Assembly: GCF_029892285.1 (NCBI RefSeq)
Contig: NZ_JARXVM010000002.1
Location: 310,001 to 374,000 of the forward strand
From: Rhizobium sp. SG_E_25_P2
GTDB lineage: Bacteria; Pseudomonadota; Alphaproteobacteria; Rhizobiales; Rhizobiaceae
Direction of reading: 5' to 3'
Length of the DNA: 64,000 nucleotides
Within the stretch, counting starts at the first letter, position 1, and each line of letters starts with the position of its first letter. Positions 11,991 through 20,937 of the stretch are shown here, piece by piece. Below the pieces are notes generated by a model, which searched no databases, was not told the DNA's origin, and saw nothing but the letters and a program-made list of their open reading frames with translations. The position numbers and the translations under genes were made by a program.

Positions 11991-12878
11991 GTGGTGGGTC
12001 ACGCCAGAGTAAAAAAGGCTGTTTTTCCGGTCGCGGGCCTCGGCACGCGCTTTCTTCCGGCCACCAAGGCGGTGCCGAAGGAAATGATGACGGTGGTCGA
12101 CAAGCCCGTCATCCAATATGTGGTGGATGAGGCGATCGAGGCGGGGGTCGAGCACTTCGTATTCGTGACCGGCCGTGGCAAGGGCGTGATCGAAGACTAT
12201 TTCGACATCCAGTTCGAGCTCGAAGCAACCCTGAAGGCTCGCAACAAGAAGGCGGAACTGTCGCTGCTCGAAGCCATCCTGCCAAAGGCCGGCGCCGCCA
12301 GCTTCACCCGCCAGCAGGAGCCGCTCGGCCTCGGTCACGCCGTCTGGTGCGCCCGCGATATCGTTGGCCATGAGCCCTTCGCGCTCCTTTTGCCCGATAT
12401 GATCATGAAATCGGAAAAAGGCTGCCTCTCGGGCATGATGGAGCTGTATAATCTCTCCGGCGGCAATGTCATCGCTGTTGAGGAATGCGCCCCCGAGCTC
12501 GCCCATCGTTACGGCATCGTCGCCACCGGGGATGCTGTCGGCGACGGCTTCCGCATCACCGACATGGTGGAAAAGCCGGCGCCGGGAACCCAGCCGTCGA
12601 ACTTCATCATCAATGGACGCTATATCCTGCAGCCCGAGATCTTCGAGATCCTGGAGACGCAGGAGCGCGGCGCGGGCAACGAGATCCAGCTGACCGACGG
12701 CATGCTGAAGCTTTTGCAGCAGCAGCCCTTCACGGGATATCACTTCAAGGGCGCCACCTATGACACCGGCGCCAAGGATGGCTTCATCATGGCCAATATC
12801 GCCTTCGCGCTGTCGCGCGACGATATCCGCCCGCTGGTGGAAGCGGACCTCAAGGCGCTGGTTTCAGCGCTGAAATAA
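11991..12878 (+). CDS. galU: UTP-glucose-1-phosphate uridylyltransferase
   Basis: It makes UDP-glucose from UTP and glucose-1-phosphate for envelope and exopolysaccharide synthesis. The product of about 295 residues has the nucleotide-binding signature [20 protein letters not shown] at residues 13-32, the product-site stretch VEKPAPGT, and [10 protein letters not shown]. The start is GTG 11991, or GTG 11994, after TGGAG. Rhizobial literature often calls this gene exoN or celA. It stands alone, with a terminator downstream. Confidence 0.95.
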   Translation: MVGHARVKKAVFPVAGLGTRFLPATKAVPKEMMTVVDKPVIQYVVDEAIEAGVEHFVFVTGRGKGVIEDYFDIQFELEATLKARNKKAELSLLEAILPKAGAASFTRQQEPLGLGHAVWCARDIVGHEPFALLLPDMIMKSEKGCLSGMMELYNLSGGNVIAVEECAPELAHRYGIVATGDAVGDGFRITDMVEKPAPGTQPSNFIINGRYILQPEIFEILETQERGAGNEIQLTDGMLKLLQQQPFTGYHFKGATYDTGAKDGFIMANIAFALSRDDIRPLVEADLKALVSALK

Positions 12879-12893
12879 TACCCCGTTCACAAG

Positions 12894-12932
12894 AGCGGCG
12901 CGCTTCGGGCGCGCCGCTGGCTTGGCTTTTTC
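12894..12932 (+). terminator. Terminator after galU
   Basis: AGCGGCGCGC (12894-12903) pairs with GCGCGCCGCT (12909-12918) around a TTCGG loop. A T-rich stretch, CTTTTTCT, follows a few bases later. Confidence 0.65.
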
Positions 12933-12938
12933 TATTGC

Positions 12939-12953
12939 CTATAAAAATTATAG
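12939..12953. promoter_or_regulatory. AT-rich palindrome upstream of the hydrolase gene
   Basis: CTATAA-AAA-TTATAG is a perfect 6-bp inverted repeat with a 3-base centre in otherwise GC-rich DNA, 76 bases before the next start. It could be an operator or simply an AT-rich promoter. It is too weak to assign. Confidence 0.3.
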
Positions 12954-13028
12954 AATATCTTTTCTTTGGTCCGTCGATAGGCTATGCCAATCTCCAATCG
13001 TCGCATGGTGCGGCGAGGGCAAGAAGCG

Positions 13029-13637
13029 ATGTCGACCCGATTGATCATTCCCGGTTTGAACGGCTCAGGTCCCGGCCATTGGCAAGATCATTGGTTAGGG
13101 GAAGACCCCGACGCGGTGCTCGTAAAGCAGGATGACTGGTCACGGCCCGATCTCGGCGAATGGTTGATCCGCCTGGAGATCGCGCTGCGCGACCATCCGG
13201 GCGCAACGCTGGTGGCGCATAGTTTTGGGGCGCTGGTCGCCGCCAATCTTGCCGGCAGGCCGTCTGCGGCGCTGGTTGGCGCTGCGCTTCTGGTCGCCCC
13301 TTGCGATCCGGACCGCGTGCGCAGGCTGCATCCCGGCGCGGTTGGCGCGGCAGCGTTACCGTGCGCGCCGGCGTCGTTTCCGACGACCGTTGTCGGCAGC
13401 CGCAACGATCCCTATATGCCTCTCGATGACGCCAGGAGTCTCGCCGACGGCTTGAATGGGGATTTCGTCGATCTCGGCCATGCCGGCCATATCAACATAA
13501 ACAGCGGCCATGGCAGTTGGCCTGCCGGCTATCGGCTGGCCCAGCGGCTCGAAGATGGCGGCCGTCGCATTCTCGCCCAGGCCTTTGCCGCAGCTTCGTC
13601 CCAGGCCGCGCCCGCTTATCTCAGGAGTCAATCATGA
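13029..13637 (+). CDS. RBBP9/YdeN-family serine hydrolase
   Basis: This is a small alpha/beta hydrolase of the RBBP9 (DUF1234) family. Members have a complete triad, but bacterial substrates are largely unknown. The 202-residue product starts MSTRLIIPGLNGSGPGHW, has the nucleophile elbow AHSFGALVA (S65), the Asp in RNDPYMP, and the His in GHAGHINI. ATG 13029 is chosen because the conserved N-terminal strand begins there. An ATG at 12984 would add 15 unsupported residues. The stop overlaps the start of the next small gene (ATGA). Confidence 0.85.
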   Translation: MSTRLIIPGLNGSGPGHWQDHWLGEDPDAVLVKQDDWSRPDLGEWLIRLEIALRDHPGATLVAHSFGALVAANLAGRPSAALVGAALLVAPCDPDRVRRLHPGAVGAAALPCAPASFPTTVVGSRNDPYMPLDDARSLADGLNGDFVDLGHAGHININSGHGSWPAGYRLAQRLEDGGRRILAQAFAAASSQAAPAYLRSQS

Positions 13638-13771
13638 CGATCGCCAGCAAATCCGCCCAGCGGCCGATACGCGCCTTTTCCGCAGCAACCGCCGTTGAAA
13701 AAACGGCGATGGCCGCCGCCACGCTCGCGGCGTTCGCATTTGTCGGTCTGGTGCTGTTTGGCTTCATTTGA
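13634..13771 (+). CDS. Small single-span membrane protein, 45 residues
   Basis: The start codon overlaps the hydrolase stop (ATGA at 13634-13637), and AGGAG lies seven bases before it, so translation is probably coupled. The product has a basic, Ser/Ala-rich N-terminus (MTIASKSAQRPIRAF) and one hydrophobic helix near the end (AATLAAFAFVGLVLFGFI), giving an inside-basic orientation. I do not recognise a family. Coupling suggests it is made alongside the hydrolase, but a functional link is inference. Confidence 0.55.
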   Translation: MTIASKSAQRPIRAFSAATAVEKTAMAAATLAAFAFVGLVLFGFI

Positions 13772-13930
13772 CGGCGGCGCGACAGTTTGTCGGGCTAAAA
13801 AGAGGCAGATGCTGCTTGAAGCGCCGGAACTTTGCCCCATTTCTAACATTGAACCTATGGAGCGCCTTAATTATTAACCGCGGTCGTGTAGGAGGGATAG
13901 ACGATCGCATCGTTGGCCAAGGAGGCCATC

Positions 13931-14137
13931 ATGTCTACGCTGAACGCCAGTTGGAATTTCTTGTCCGGCCTCGCCGTACAACTTGGCGCGGAACCGGTTT
14001 CCCGCTCTGCTGAAAAGCGCAATTCCTCGCTGTTTGCCGAACGTCTTCGCAAGAAGAAGCGTTTTGTTCGCAGGCTCGACAAGAGCGAGCGCCAAGAGTT
14101 GATCGACAGCATTCGCCACGACGACTGGTTTGAATGA
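13931..14137 (+). CDS. Small basic protein of unknown function, 68 residues
   Basis: The start has a very strong ribosome site, AAGGAGG, five bases before ATG 13931, which supports real translation. The product has a hydrophobic N-terminal third (MSTLNASWNFLSGLAVQLGA), a Lys/Arg-rich centre (AERLRKKKRFVRRLDKSERQ), and the end IDSIRHDDWFE. No transmembrane helix is clear and no family is recognised. It is monocistronic, with 158 bases of upstream DNA, and faces the urease genes. A GC-rich inverted repeat (CCCGGG-GATGAA-CCCGGG near 14153-14170) separates it from ureG. Confidence 0.6.
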   Translation: MSTLNASWNFLSGLAVQLGAEPVSRSAEKRNSSLFAERLRKKKRFVRRLDKSERQELIDSIRHDDWFE

Positions 14138-14191
14138 CGCCACCGCGCTGCACCCGGGGATGAACCCGGGAGCTTGGCCGGATGCGGTCGA

Positions 14192-14815
<624 letters not shown>

Positions 14816-14871
14816 AATCCTTCTTCAGTCGCGCCGCGCTCGCGGTTGTTTACGGGCAGCGTTGATGGGCA

Positions 14872-15543
14872 TTATGAACGGAACAATCTCGTCTGCTGGG
14901 TTTCATGCCGAAGCGAGGCGATGTCCGCGCCGATCGCCGCCGAGCCCAGGTCTTCCAGGCTGGAGCCGGCCGTATCGCGGGCGGTGGTCACGATGGCTTC
15001 TTCAAAACGAGCGAGAAGCGCCACGCCCTGACGTTGGCCGATGACGCCGAGCCGGATGGCGGCGGAAATCGCCTGGGACAAAAGCGCGTGATAGAATGCT
15101 GCGAGGCAATCTTCGAGCGGTATGGATTGCGCCGCCGCCGCCACGCCCAGAGCGACGCTATAGGGTGGCCTGGACCCAAGACTGTCCAGCGCCGGATGCG
15201 GCCATGCAGCGGCGGCGGCGGCGAAGGCCTCGCCCACCGTCATGATTTCCAGATGCCGTTCGGCCGAACCCGCCAAGGCTTCCGCAAGCGTCGCGGCGTC
15301 GGCCAGCCGCGTGGGATCATCGATGCTTCGCCAGGCTTCGGCGAGCAGCAATCCGTCGTTGCGCCAGGTTCCGCGCGCAAGAAGCGTCTTGAACCATAGC
15401 CGCAGCGCTTCCGGATCGCTGGCCTGCCCGTCCTGCACCGCGCTTTCTAGCCCACCCGAATAGGCGAAGCCGCCGACCGGAAAGGCCGGCGACAGCCAGG
15501 CCATCAGCCGGATAAGCGCGCGGGACGAGGCCTCAGTGGTCAT
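14872..15543 (-). CDS. ureF: Urease accessory protein UreF
   Basis: UreF bridges UreD and UreG during nickel insertion. The 223-residue product has the characteristic start [24 protein letters not shown] and the helical family body. The start at 15543 is picked because UreF proteins begin a few residues before this motif. It overlaps the ureE 3' end by 11 bases, and an upstream ATG at 15561 is possible. It lies in the ureE-F-G order. Confidence 0.95.
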   Translation of the reverse strand: MTTEASSRALIRLMAWLSPAFPVGGFAYSGGLESAVQDGQASDPEALRLWFKTLLARGTWRNDGLLLAEAWRSIDDPTRLADAATLAEALAGSAERHLEIMTVGEAFAAAAAAWPHPALDSLGSRPPYSVALGVAAAAQSIPLEDCLAAFYHALLSQAISAAIRLGVIGQRQGVALLARFEEAIVTTARDTAGSSLEDLGSAAIGADIASLRHETQQTRLFRS

Positions 15544-15994
15544 GATGTCCGTGTCCGCCATGGCCGTGATAGGCGCCGTGAACGGGGCTGAACGGCTCGA
15601 CAACCTCCTGGACCACAGCGCCCAGACCTTCGAGCATCGCCTTGATCACATGGTCGCGTTCGATGAGAATTCGGTCCGGATCGATCTGGGCGGCGAGATG
15701 GCGATTGCCGAGATGCCAGGCGAGCTGCATTTGATGGAGCGCATCACGCGCCTTGATTTCCAGCAGTTGTTCCTCGGCGGCGACAACTTCGACATAGCCT
15801 TCCGCGCCGTCGATCATCAGGAGATCGCCGTGATCCAGCACCACCGGTTCCTTGAGGTCGAGCATGATCACGTCGTCATTGGTCAGATGAAGAAGCTTGC
15901 GACGCAGATGCCGTTCGTCGTGGGTCAGCACGACAACGCCGACCGGATCTCCGGGCTCAGCGTCCTTGGACACGCGGGTGCAGCGATAGGGCAT
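15533..15994 (-). CDS. ureE: Urease nickel metallochaperone
   Basis: UreE dimers bind nickel and hand it to UreG. The 153-residue protein has the N-terminal UreE domain ([19 protein letters not shown]), the metal-binding C-terminal domain with [12 protein letters not shown], and a His-rich tail [12 protein letters not shown] able to bind extra nickel. ATG 15994 follows GGAGG nine bases upstream. One base separates it from the stop of the upstream monooxygenase gene, so they are one operon. Confidence 0.96.
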   Translation of the reverse strand: MPYRCTRVSKDAEPGDPVGVVVLTHDERHLRRKLLHLTNDDVIMLDLKEPVVLDHGDLLMIDGAEGYVEVVAAEEQLLEIKARDALHQMQLAWHLGNRHLAAQIDPDRILIERDHVIKAMLEGLGAVVQEVVEPFSPVHGAYHGHGGHGHHDH

Positions 15995-15995
15995 G

Positions 15996-16292
15996 TTAGC
16001 TGACCTCCACATCGGCGGCGTCGACGATCTCGAGCCGCTGTTTCAGGACTGCGCCGGAGATCGCAGCGCCGAAGGCGGCGATATGCGGCGTCTTGAAATG
16101 GTCCTCGAGATGGTCCCGGCTCTCCCAAGTCTCGACGAAAACCAGGCGATTCGGTTGGCGGACATCGGCGTGAAGCTCATAGGAAATGCAGCCGGCCTCT
16201 GCCTGGGTGGCTGATATCAAAGGGTCTGCGGCGGCGATCACGCGGGCGGTTTCTGACGGCTCCGTCTCCAGAACGGCGATGACATAGATCAT
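15996..16292 (-). CDS. Antibiotic-biosynthesis-monooxygenase (ABM) domain protein
   Basis: This 98-residue ferredoxin-like protein (dimeric alpha/beta barrel) is of the YgiN/LsrG type. It begins [12 protein letters not shown] and has the typical [31 protein letters not shown] core, given here only as the family stretch. Family members act on quinones or signalling molecules, and no substrate can be assigned. ATG 16292 has GGAG upstream. It is the first gene of the ureEFG block, and the one-base spacing suggests co-transcription, although it has no known role in urease maturation. Confidence 0.85.
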   Translation of the reverse strand: MIYVIAVLETEPSETARVIAAADPLISATQAEAGCISYELHADVRQPNRLVFVETWESRDHLEDHFKTPHIAAFGAAISGAVLKQRLEIVDAADVEVS

Positions 16293-16370
16293 TTCACATC
16301 TCCTGCATGGCTGTATCTGATGCCATTTTGGGCCGGGGCGCAACGTCTTTCCCAGGCTTTGCCCCAGTAA

Positions 16371-16404
16371 AACGCCCCGGAAATCGCTGGGATCTCCGGG
16401 GCGT
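16371..16404 (-). terminator. Terminator after the peroxiredoxin gene
   Basis: AACGCCCCGGA (16371-16381) pairs with TCCGGGGCGT (16395-16404). Read on the minus strand it ends CGTTTTAC. It separates the peroxiredoxin gene from the monooxygenase-ureEFG block. Confidence 0.65.
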
Positions 16405-16431
16405 AGCAGGAAGACGGGCGAGGAAGGCCGA

Positions 16432-16971
16432 TCAGGCGGCCTTCTTCAAGCCACGCAGGTTTTCGAGAATATTCTGCGGCGCCGACACGCCGTAGGGGTC
16501 GGTATCGCAATTGTCGGAGAAGCCTTCTTCCTCGAACCAGGCTTCGACGACGCCGTCATTGATGATGGCGCCATAGCGCCAGGAGCGCATGCCGAAGCCG
16601 AGATTGTCCTTGGCGACCAGCATGCCCATCTTGCGGGTGAACTCGCCGGAGCCGTCCGGAATGAGCTTGATGTTGGCGACGCCCTGGCTCTTGCCCCAGG
16701 CGTTCATCACGAAGGCGTCGTTGACCGAAATGCAGTAGATTTCGTCGACGCCTTCGGCCTGGAACTCCGGATAGAGCTTTTCGAAATCCGGCAGCTGGTA
16801 GGTCGAGCAGGTCGGCGTGAACGCGCCCGGCAGGGAAAACAGCACCACGCGCTTGCCCTTGAAATAATCGTCGCTGGTCTTGTCCTCCCAGCGGAACGGA
16901 TTGGGACCGCCAACGGCCTCGTCGCGAATGCGGGTGCGAAACGTGACGTGGGGAACTTTCTTGCCGATCAT
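16432..16971 (-). CDS. Peroxiredoxin, Prx5 type
   Basis: It reduces hydrogen peroxide and alkyl hydroperoxides through a peroxidatic cysteine, with glutathione/glutaredoxin or thioredoxin as reductant in this family. The 179-residue product has PGAFTPTCSTYQLP with the peroxidatic C55, the Prx5 spacing of Thr and Arg (RSWRYG), and a further Cys in EIYCISVND. ATG follows GGAGATAGAAG. It is a single gene with its own terminator. Its placement between the two urease blocks appears incidental. Confidence 0.93.
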   Translation of the reverse strand: MIGKKVPHVTFRTRIRDEAVGGPNPFRWEDKTSDDYFKGKRVVLFSLPGAFTPTCSTYQLPDFEKLYPEFQAEGVDEIYCISVNDAFVMNAWGKSQGVANIKLIPDGSGEFTRKMGMLVAKDNLGFGMRSWRYGAIINDGVVEAWFEEEGFSDNCDTDPYGVSAPQNILENLRGLKKAA

Positions 16972-17019
16972 CTTCTATCTCCATATGGCCGTCGCGGCGG
17001 CGGGCGCCGCTGAAAACTT

Positions 17020-17032
17020 GTATTTTTAATAC
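17020..17032. promoter_or_regulatory. AT-rich palindrome upstream of the peroxiredoxin gene
   Basis: GTATT-TTT-AATAC lies 49 bases before the start, in a short A/T-rich patch (17012-17043) that probably holds the promoter. A LysR-type (OxyR-like) site is conceivable for a peroxiredoxin, but the match is not diagnostic. Confidence 0.25.
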
Positions 17033-17116
17033 TAAGTAAAATTATGCCGCGATGCAGCAAAAATCACGGCGCCGAGGCGCGCCGCATGTCTGCCATGTCT
17101 TGTTCGCATGGCTTCT

Positions 17117-17992
17117 CTACAAGCCCTTCGGCAGATAGCGGAGATAGAGATCGGCCAGCCTGCCATTGCGGGCGAGAGCGATCAAAGCGTGATCGAGCGC
17201 TTGCACAAGGGCCGGATTGCCCGGCGCGGCCATCAACGCCATGCCCTCTCCGAGGAAATGCGAGGAGTAATAAGGGCCGCCGAGAAAGTCGCAGCAATTT
17301 CCGGCGTCGTTCGATTCCAGCCAGAATGACAATTGCAGGGCGTCGCCGAACACCGATTTGATCTCGCCTTTCCGAAGCGCCGCCAGCATGGCCGGGCGAT
17401 CCGCGAAACCGATGAGCGACAGGGTGGGGAAAAAGACGCGCGCCATGGCTTCATGGGCCGAGCCCGTCAGCACGCCCACCGGCTTGTCGCCGAGATCCGC
17501 AGGGAGACGCTGTGGTCCGGCATCGGCGCGGCGCGCGGCGAAACGCGCCGGCAAACGCAGATAGATGCGGCTGAAATCATGACTGGCCCGCAAGTCGGGC
17601 GTGATCCTGGCCCCGGCGATTGCCACTTCGCCTTCGCCCTTGTCGAGACGGTTGACCAGATCCGCATAGGGGACGGCTTCGATCTGGCAGCGTTCGATCA
17701 CGCCGAGCTCGGTGCAGATCTCCCGGGCAAGATCGACATGGAAGCCCGACAACTTTCCCGACTGGTCGATGAAGTTGAACGGCGGAAAATCGACTGTCGT
17801 TAAAAAACGCAGGCGCGGGACGCTGCGCAGATCGGGTTTTGGGACTTTCTCGCGGGGGTCGAACGGATAGAGAATTTCGTTGTCGGCAGCTGCCGCCGGC
17901 GCAGGATCGCCGGCACAGAGAACCAAAGCCGCCAGAAGCAAAAAACAACGTGACACAACCCCAGGCTTCATTATGATGGATCCGTTTTTCAT
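17117..17992 (-). CDS. Extracellular solute-binding protein, family 3
   Basis: This is a periplasmic amino-acid-type binding protein of the PBP2 fold. The product of about 291 residues has a signal peptide (RCFLLLAALVLCAGDPAPAA), then LRFLTTVDFPPFNFIDQSGK and GFHVDLAREICTELG, the typical ligand-domain start. It contains GEVAIAGARITPDLR and PVGVLTGSAHE. No permease or ATPase gene lies beside it, so it may serve a distant ABC transporter or a signalling protein. The start at 17992 is uncertain, since ATG 17971 is also usable. It diverges from the glycosyltransferase gene. Confidence 0.85.
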   Translation of the reverse strand: MKNGSIIMKPGVVSRCFLLLAALVLCAGDPAPAAAADNEILYPFDPREKVPKPDLRSVPRLRFLTTVDFPPFNFIDQSGKLSGFHVDLAREICTELGVIERCQIEAVPYADLVNRLDKGEGEVAIAGARITPDLRASHDFSRIYLRLPARFAARRADAGPQRLPADLGDKPVGVLTGSAHEAMARVFFPTLSLIGFADRPAMLAALRKGEIKSVFGDALQLSFWLESNDAGNCCDFLGGPYYSSHFLGEGMALMAAPGNPALVQALDHALIALARNGRLADLYLRYLPKGL

Positions 17993-18025
17993 CGAATTTT
18001 CTCTTTCACAGGATGTATCAGAGTC

Positions 18026-19939
18026 ATGTTGGACGGGGAACGCTTTCATTTCGAGCATTGGCGCAGGCAAAAGGGCGCGCGCGCAAAACCGCATCCGCCG
18101 CAGCCGGATCGGCCGCTCAATCTCGAAAAAGAACGCGCCGTCCTCGCCAAACTAGGTCTTTCAAAGCCGTGGCTTGACGAATTGGAGCGGCGAGCCGTCC
18201 TGAGCGGCGCGACGCTGGAGCAGGAATTGCTGTCGGACGGACGCGTGCGGGAAGAGGCCTATTATGGCGCGCTGGCCCGCGGACTCGGTCTGGAATTCAT
18301 CGGCGCCGTTCCGCCGGCATTGCTGGCCGATTGCGCCGAGATCGACACGCAATTGACCCGGCCGCAAATTGTCCGTTGCCGCAGGCCCGACGGATCGCCC
18401 CTGACCGTGATCGTTCCCGAATTGCTGCGCCTGTTTGAAGAGCGGGCGCAGTTCGAGCGGGCGCCGAGGCTGAAGGCGCAGTTTGCGGTCACCACGCCCA
18501 GCGCGATGCGCGCGGCGGTGCGCGAGACCGGGCGGCTCAGGCGGGCGGAGCAAGCGGCCTATGGATTGGCGCGCCAACATCCCGAATCCAGCGCGCATAC
18601 GGTTTTGTCGAAAGGCCAGAAAGTCGCGGCCATCGTGATGCTGGCCGCCGTCTTCACGGCGCTGGCGTTTCATCCGGCGTATATGGTTCATGGCCTGCAT
18701 CTCGTCTTTTCCGGGATGTTTTGCGTCATGCTGCTCATCCGCCTGGCGGCGCTGAAAGCGGGGGCGCCGCTCAATCGACGGCAGTCTTTTCCCGCCGATC
18801 TCGGGCCGACGCCTGTCTACACCGTTCTCGCCGCGCTCTATGATGAGGCCGCGGTGGCCAGCCAATTGATCGAGCGGCTGGACGGGTTGAACTGGCCGCG
18901 CTCGCGGCTCGACATCAAGCTTCTCTGCGAAGAACGTGACGACGCGACGATCGCGGCGCTCAAGCGGCTCGATCTCGGTCCCGAATATGAGGTGGTCGTG
19001 GTTCCCGACATCGGTCCGCGCACCAAGCCGAAGGCGCTCAATTATGGGCTGATCGAAGCGCGCGGCGAGTTTCTGGTGATCTATGACGCCGAAGACCGGC
19101 CCCATCCCGACCAGTTGATCGAAGCCTGGCACCATTTCCGCGCCGCGCCAGAAATCGCATGCTTTCAATCGCCGCTGGTGATCGGCAATGGCGGGGAGGG
19201 AGCGCTGCCGGCCCTGTTTGCGCTCGAATATTCGGCGCTGTTTCGCCGCCTGTTGCCGTTTCTCGCCGATCGTGGCCTGCCCATGCCTCTGGGGGGAACA
19301 TCCAATCATGTCCGCACGGATGTTCTCCGGGGCGTTGGCGGGTGGGACCCCTATAATGTCACCGAGGACGCCGATCTCGGAATGCGGCTGCATCGCGCCG
19401 GGCACGGAACGGAGATGCTGACGCGACCGACGGTCGAGGATGCGCCGACGCGGCCGCGCGTGTGGATCAACCAGCGCAGTCGCTGGCACAAGGGCTGGAT
19501 GCAGACCTGGCTGGCGCATATGCGCCATCCCCTGCGACTTTACCGGGATCTTGGAGCGCGAGGCTTCCTCGCCTTCCAACTGGTGGTGACTGGACAATTG
19601 GCGTCGGCGCTCGCCCACCCCCTGACATTGGCGCTCGTGGCGTCTTCGATCGCCCATGTCATGGCGTCCGAGCCCTATTCGCCGTGGGAGCAGGCGCTAT
19701 TGGCCATAGACATCGCAAATCTTCTCGGATCCTACCTGGTGTTCATCCTGATGGGATGGGGCGCGATGCCGAGGGAGGAGAGCAAGCGTCTCGGCTCGGC
19801 GCGGTTTTTCGTGCCGGTCTATTGGCTGATGATGTCCTGGGCGGCGTGGAAAGCGCTCAGGGAATTGCGCGACCGGCCGTTCTTCTGGGCCAAGACGCCG
19901 CATGAGGCGAAGGCGTCGCCGCGCCGCGCCGGCGCCTGA
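18026..19939 (+). CDS. Family 2 glycosyltransferase (BcsA-like) with N-terminal MshEN-like domain
   Basis: This is a membrane polysaccharide synthase-like enzyme of 637 residues. Residues about 35-100 (ERAVLAKLGLSKPWLDELER, then LEQELLSDGRV) resemble the GspE/MshE N-terminal module, some of which bind cyclic-di-GMP. Two membrane spans follow at about 195-240. The catalytic domain has DAED (about 353), EDADLGMRL (about 447) and QRSRWHKGW (about 482), the D-D-D-QxxRW signature of processive synthases. Further spans lie at about 515-600. The gene is flanked by minus-strand genes, so it is a single unit. The polymer made is unknown. Confidence 0.85.
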   Translation: MLDGERFHFEHWRRQKGARAKPHPPQPDRPLNLEKERAVLAKLGLSKPWLDELERRAVLSGATLEQELLSDGRVREEAYYGALARGLGLEFIGAVPPALLADCAEIDTQLTRPQIVRCRRPDGSPLTVIVPELLRLFEERAQFERAPRLKAQFAVTTPSAMRAAVRETGRLRRAEQAAYGLARQHPESSAHTVLSKGQKVAAIVMLAAVFTALAFHPAYMVHGLHLVFSGMFCVMLLIRLAALKAGAPLNRRQSFPADLGPTPVYTVLAALYDEAAVASQLIERLDGLNWPRSRLDIKLLCEERDDATIAALKRLDLGPEYEVVVVPDIGPRTKPKALNYGLIEARGEFLVIYDAEDRPHPDQLIEAWHHFRAAPEIACFQSPLVIGNGGEGALPALFALEYSALFRRLLPFLADRGLPMPLGGTSNHVRTDVLRGVGGWDPYNVTEDADLGMRLHRAGHGTEMLTRPTVEDAPTRPRVWINQRSRWHKGWMQTWLAHMRHPLRLYRDLGARGFLAFQLVVTGQLASALAHPLTLALVASSIAHVMASEPYSPWEQALLAIDIANLLGSYLVFILMGWGAMPREESKRLGSARFFVPVYWLMMSWAAWKALRELRDRPFFWAKTPHEAKASPRRAGA

Positions 19940-19967
19940 TGTCAGCGAGCTTCGTGGCCCCCGGTCT

Positions 19968-20642
19968 CTAGCGCTCACGTTTGTGCAGGTCGAGCGAGAG
20001 AGTGAGCAGTTGCGGCAAAGGCGTCCACCAGCCGGTGGTGGCGCCCGCCTCACGCAGCGCCGCCGCCGTCCAGGTGTTGCAGCCGACCAGCGCGTTGAAC
20101 CAGCCTTCGGCTTCGAAAAAGGCGTCGCTCTGGCCATAGCCAGCGCCGGGGATGGGTGCCGGTCGTCCGTCTTTCAGCGTGAAGCTTCGCTCGATGTAGT
20201 CGAGCAGTCGCGCGTAACCCTCGGCGTCGAGCGCGATCGCCCTCACATCCGGCGCCGCGGCCAGCGACGCCCGGGCCAGAGCGACATGCATGACAGCGCT
20301 GTCGACCGTCAGAGCCCGGAAGACGGGCAGCGGTTTTAGATCTGCCCAGTCAGGCGTCTCCAGATAGAAGGCGCGACCGCCCCAGCCGAGGATCAGCCAG
20401 GCGGCGTCGGGATGGGAGATCGGCGCGCCCGCGGCTTCGACAAATCCGAAACGGGCGCGGATCGCGGCGTCGAGCGGGATGGCGATGTCGGTGTGGATCG
20501 GGTTGGAGAGGATAAGGATCGTGGTTTGCGGGGAAGCACGTTCGGCGGATGAGGATAGTGGCCTTGGGATGAGCGTGCCGAGGGTAATCAGCGCGAGGAC
20601 GGTCAGCAGGGCACGGACAAATATCCTCACTGGAATGGTCAA
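19968..20642 (-). CDS. DUF2459 urease-region protein (TIGR02117 type)
   Basis: The 224-residue product has an N-terminal membrane anchor (FVRALLTVLALITLGTLIP) and a periplasmic domain with HTDIAIPLD, GWGGRAFYLETPDW and VGCNTWTAAALREAG. These match a conserved family repeatedly seen near urease genes. The NTW-x-A motif and the conserved His and Cys suggest a papain-like or NlpC-like fold, but activity is unproven. The start overlaps the stop of the upstream coiled-coil gene (ATGA). It ends the ureC-side block. Confidence 0.75.
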   Translation of the reverse strand: MTIPVRIFVRALLTVLALITLGTLIPRPLSSSAERASPQTTILILSNPIHTDIAIPLDAAIRARFGFVEAAGAPISHPDAAWLILGWGGRAFYLETPDWADLKPLPVFRALTVDSAVMHVALARASLAAAPDVRAIALDAEGYARLLDYIERSFTLKDGRPAPIPGAGYGQSDAFFEAEGWFNALVGCNTWTAAALREAGATTGWWTPLPQLLTLSLDLHKRER

Positions 20643-20881
20643 TCGACCAGTTCAAGGCGATGTTTGATGCGTTCGACGTCCTCGGCAAGACGGTCGACGC
20701 GAAGCCCAATCAATGCAACATTTTCGGCGTCGCCCGACTGTTCGCGTCTCATGCCGGCCAGGCTGATCTCTAGGCGCCCAAGTCGGTGGCCATGATCCCG
20801 CAGCGTTTCCTTTATGTCGCGTATATCAGTGCGGATGGCCCGCAAATGCTCCAGAACTAAGCTGTTGATCTCTTCCGCCAT
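20639..20881 (-). CDS. Small coiled-coil protein, 80 residues
   Basis: ATG 20881 follows AGGGAG. The product is a continuous charged amphipathic helix (VLEHLRAIRTDIRDIKETL, then RVDRLAEDVERIKHRLELVD) with heptad-like Leu/Ile spacing. It is soluble and its function is unknown. Similar short proteins are common in rhizobia and turn up in many contexts. It starts 57 bases after ureC and overlaps the DUF2459 start by four bases, so it is probably transcribed with ureC. Confidence 0.65.
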   Translation of the reverse strand: MAEEINSLVLEHLRAIRTDIRDIKETLRDHGHRLGRLEISLAGMRREQSGDAENVALIGLRVDRLAEDVERIKHRLELVD

Positions 20882-20937
20882 GTCTGGCTCCCTTGGATCG
20901 CGCCCCAAAGAATAGGCGCGATGCCGGAAAATGCAAC

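Noticed and set aside
14153-14170. CCCGGG-GATGAA-CCCGGG repeat as a terminator
   Set aside because: The stem is short and there is no T-run in either direction, so I mention it only in the neighbouring gene entry.
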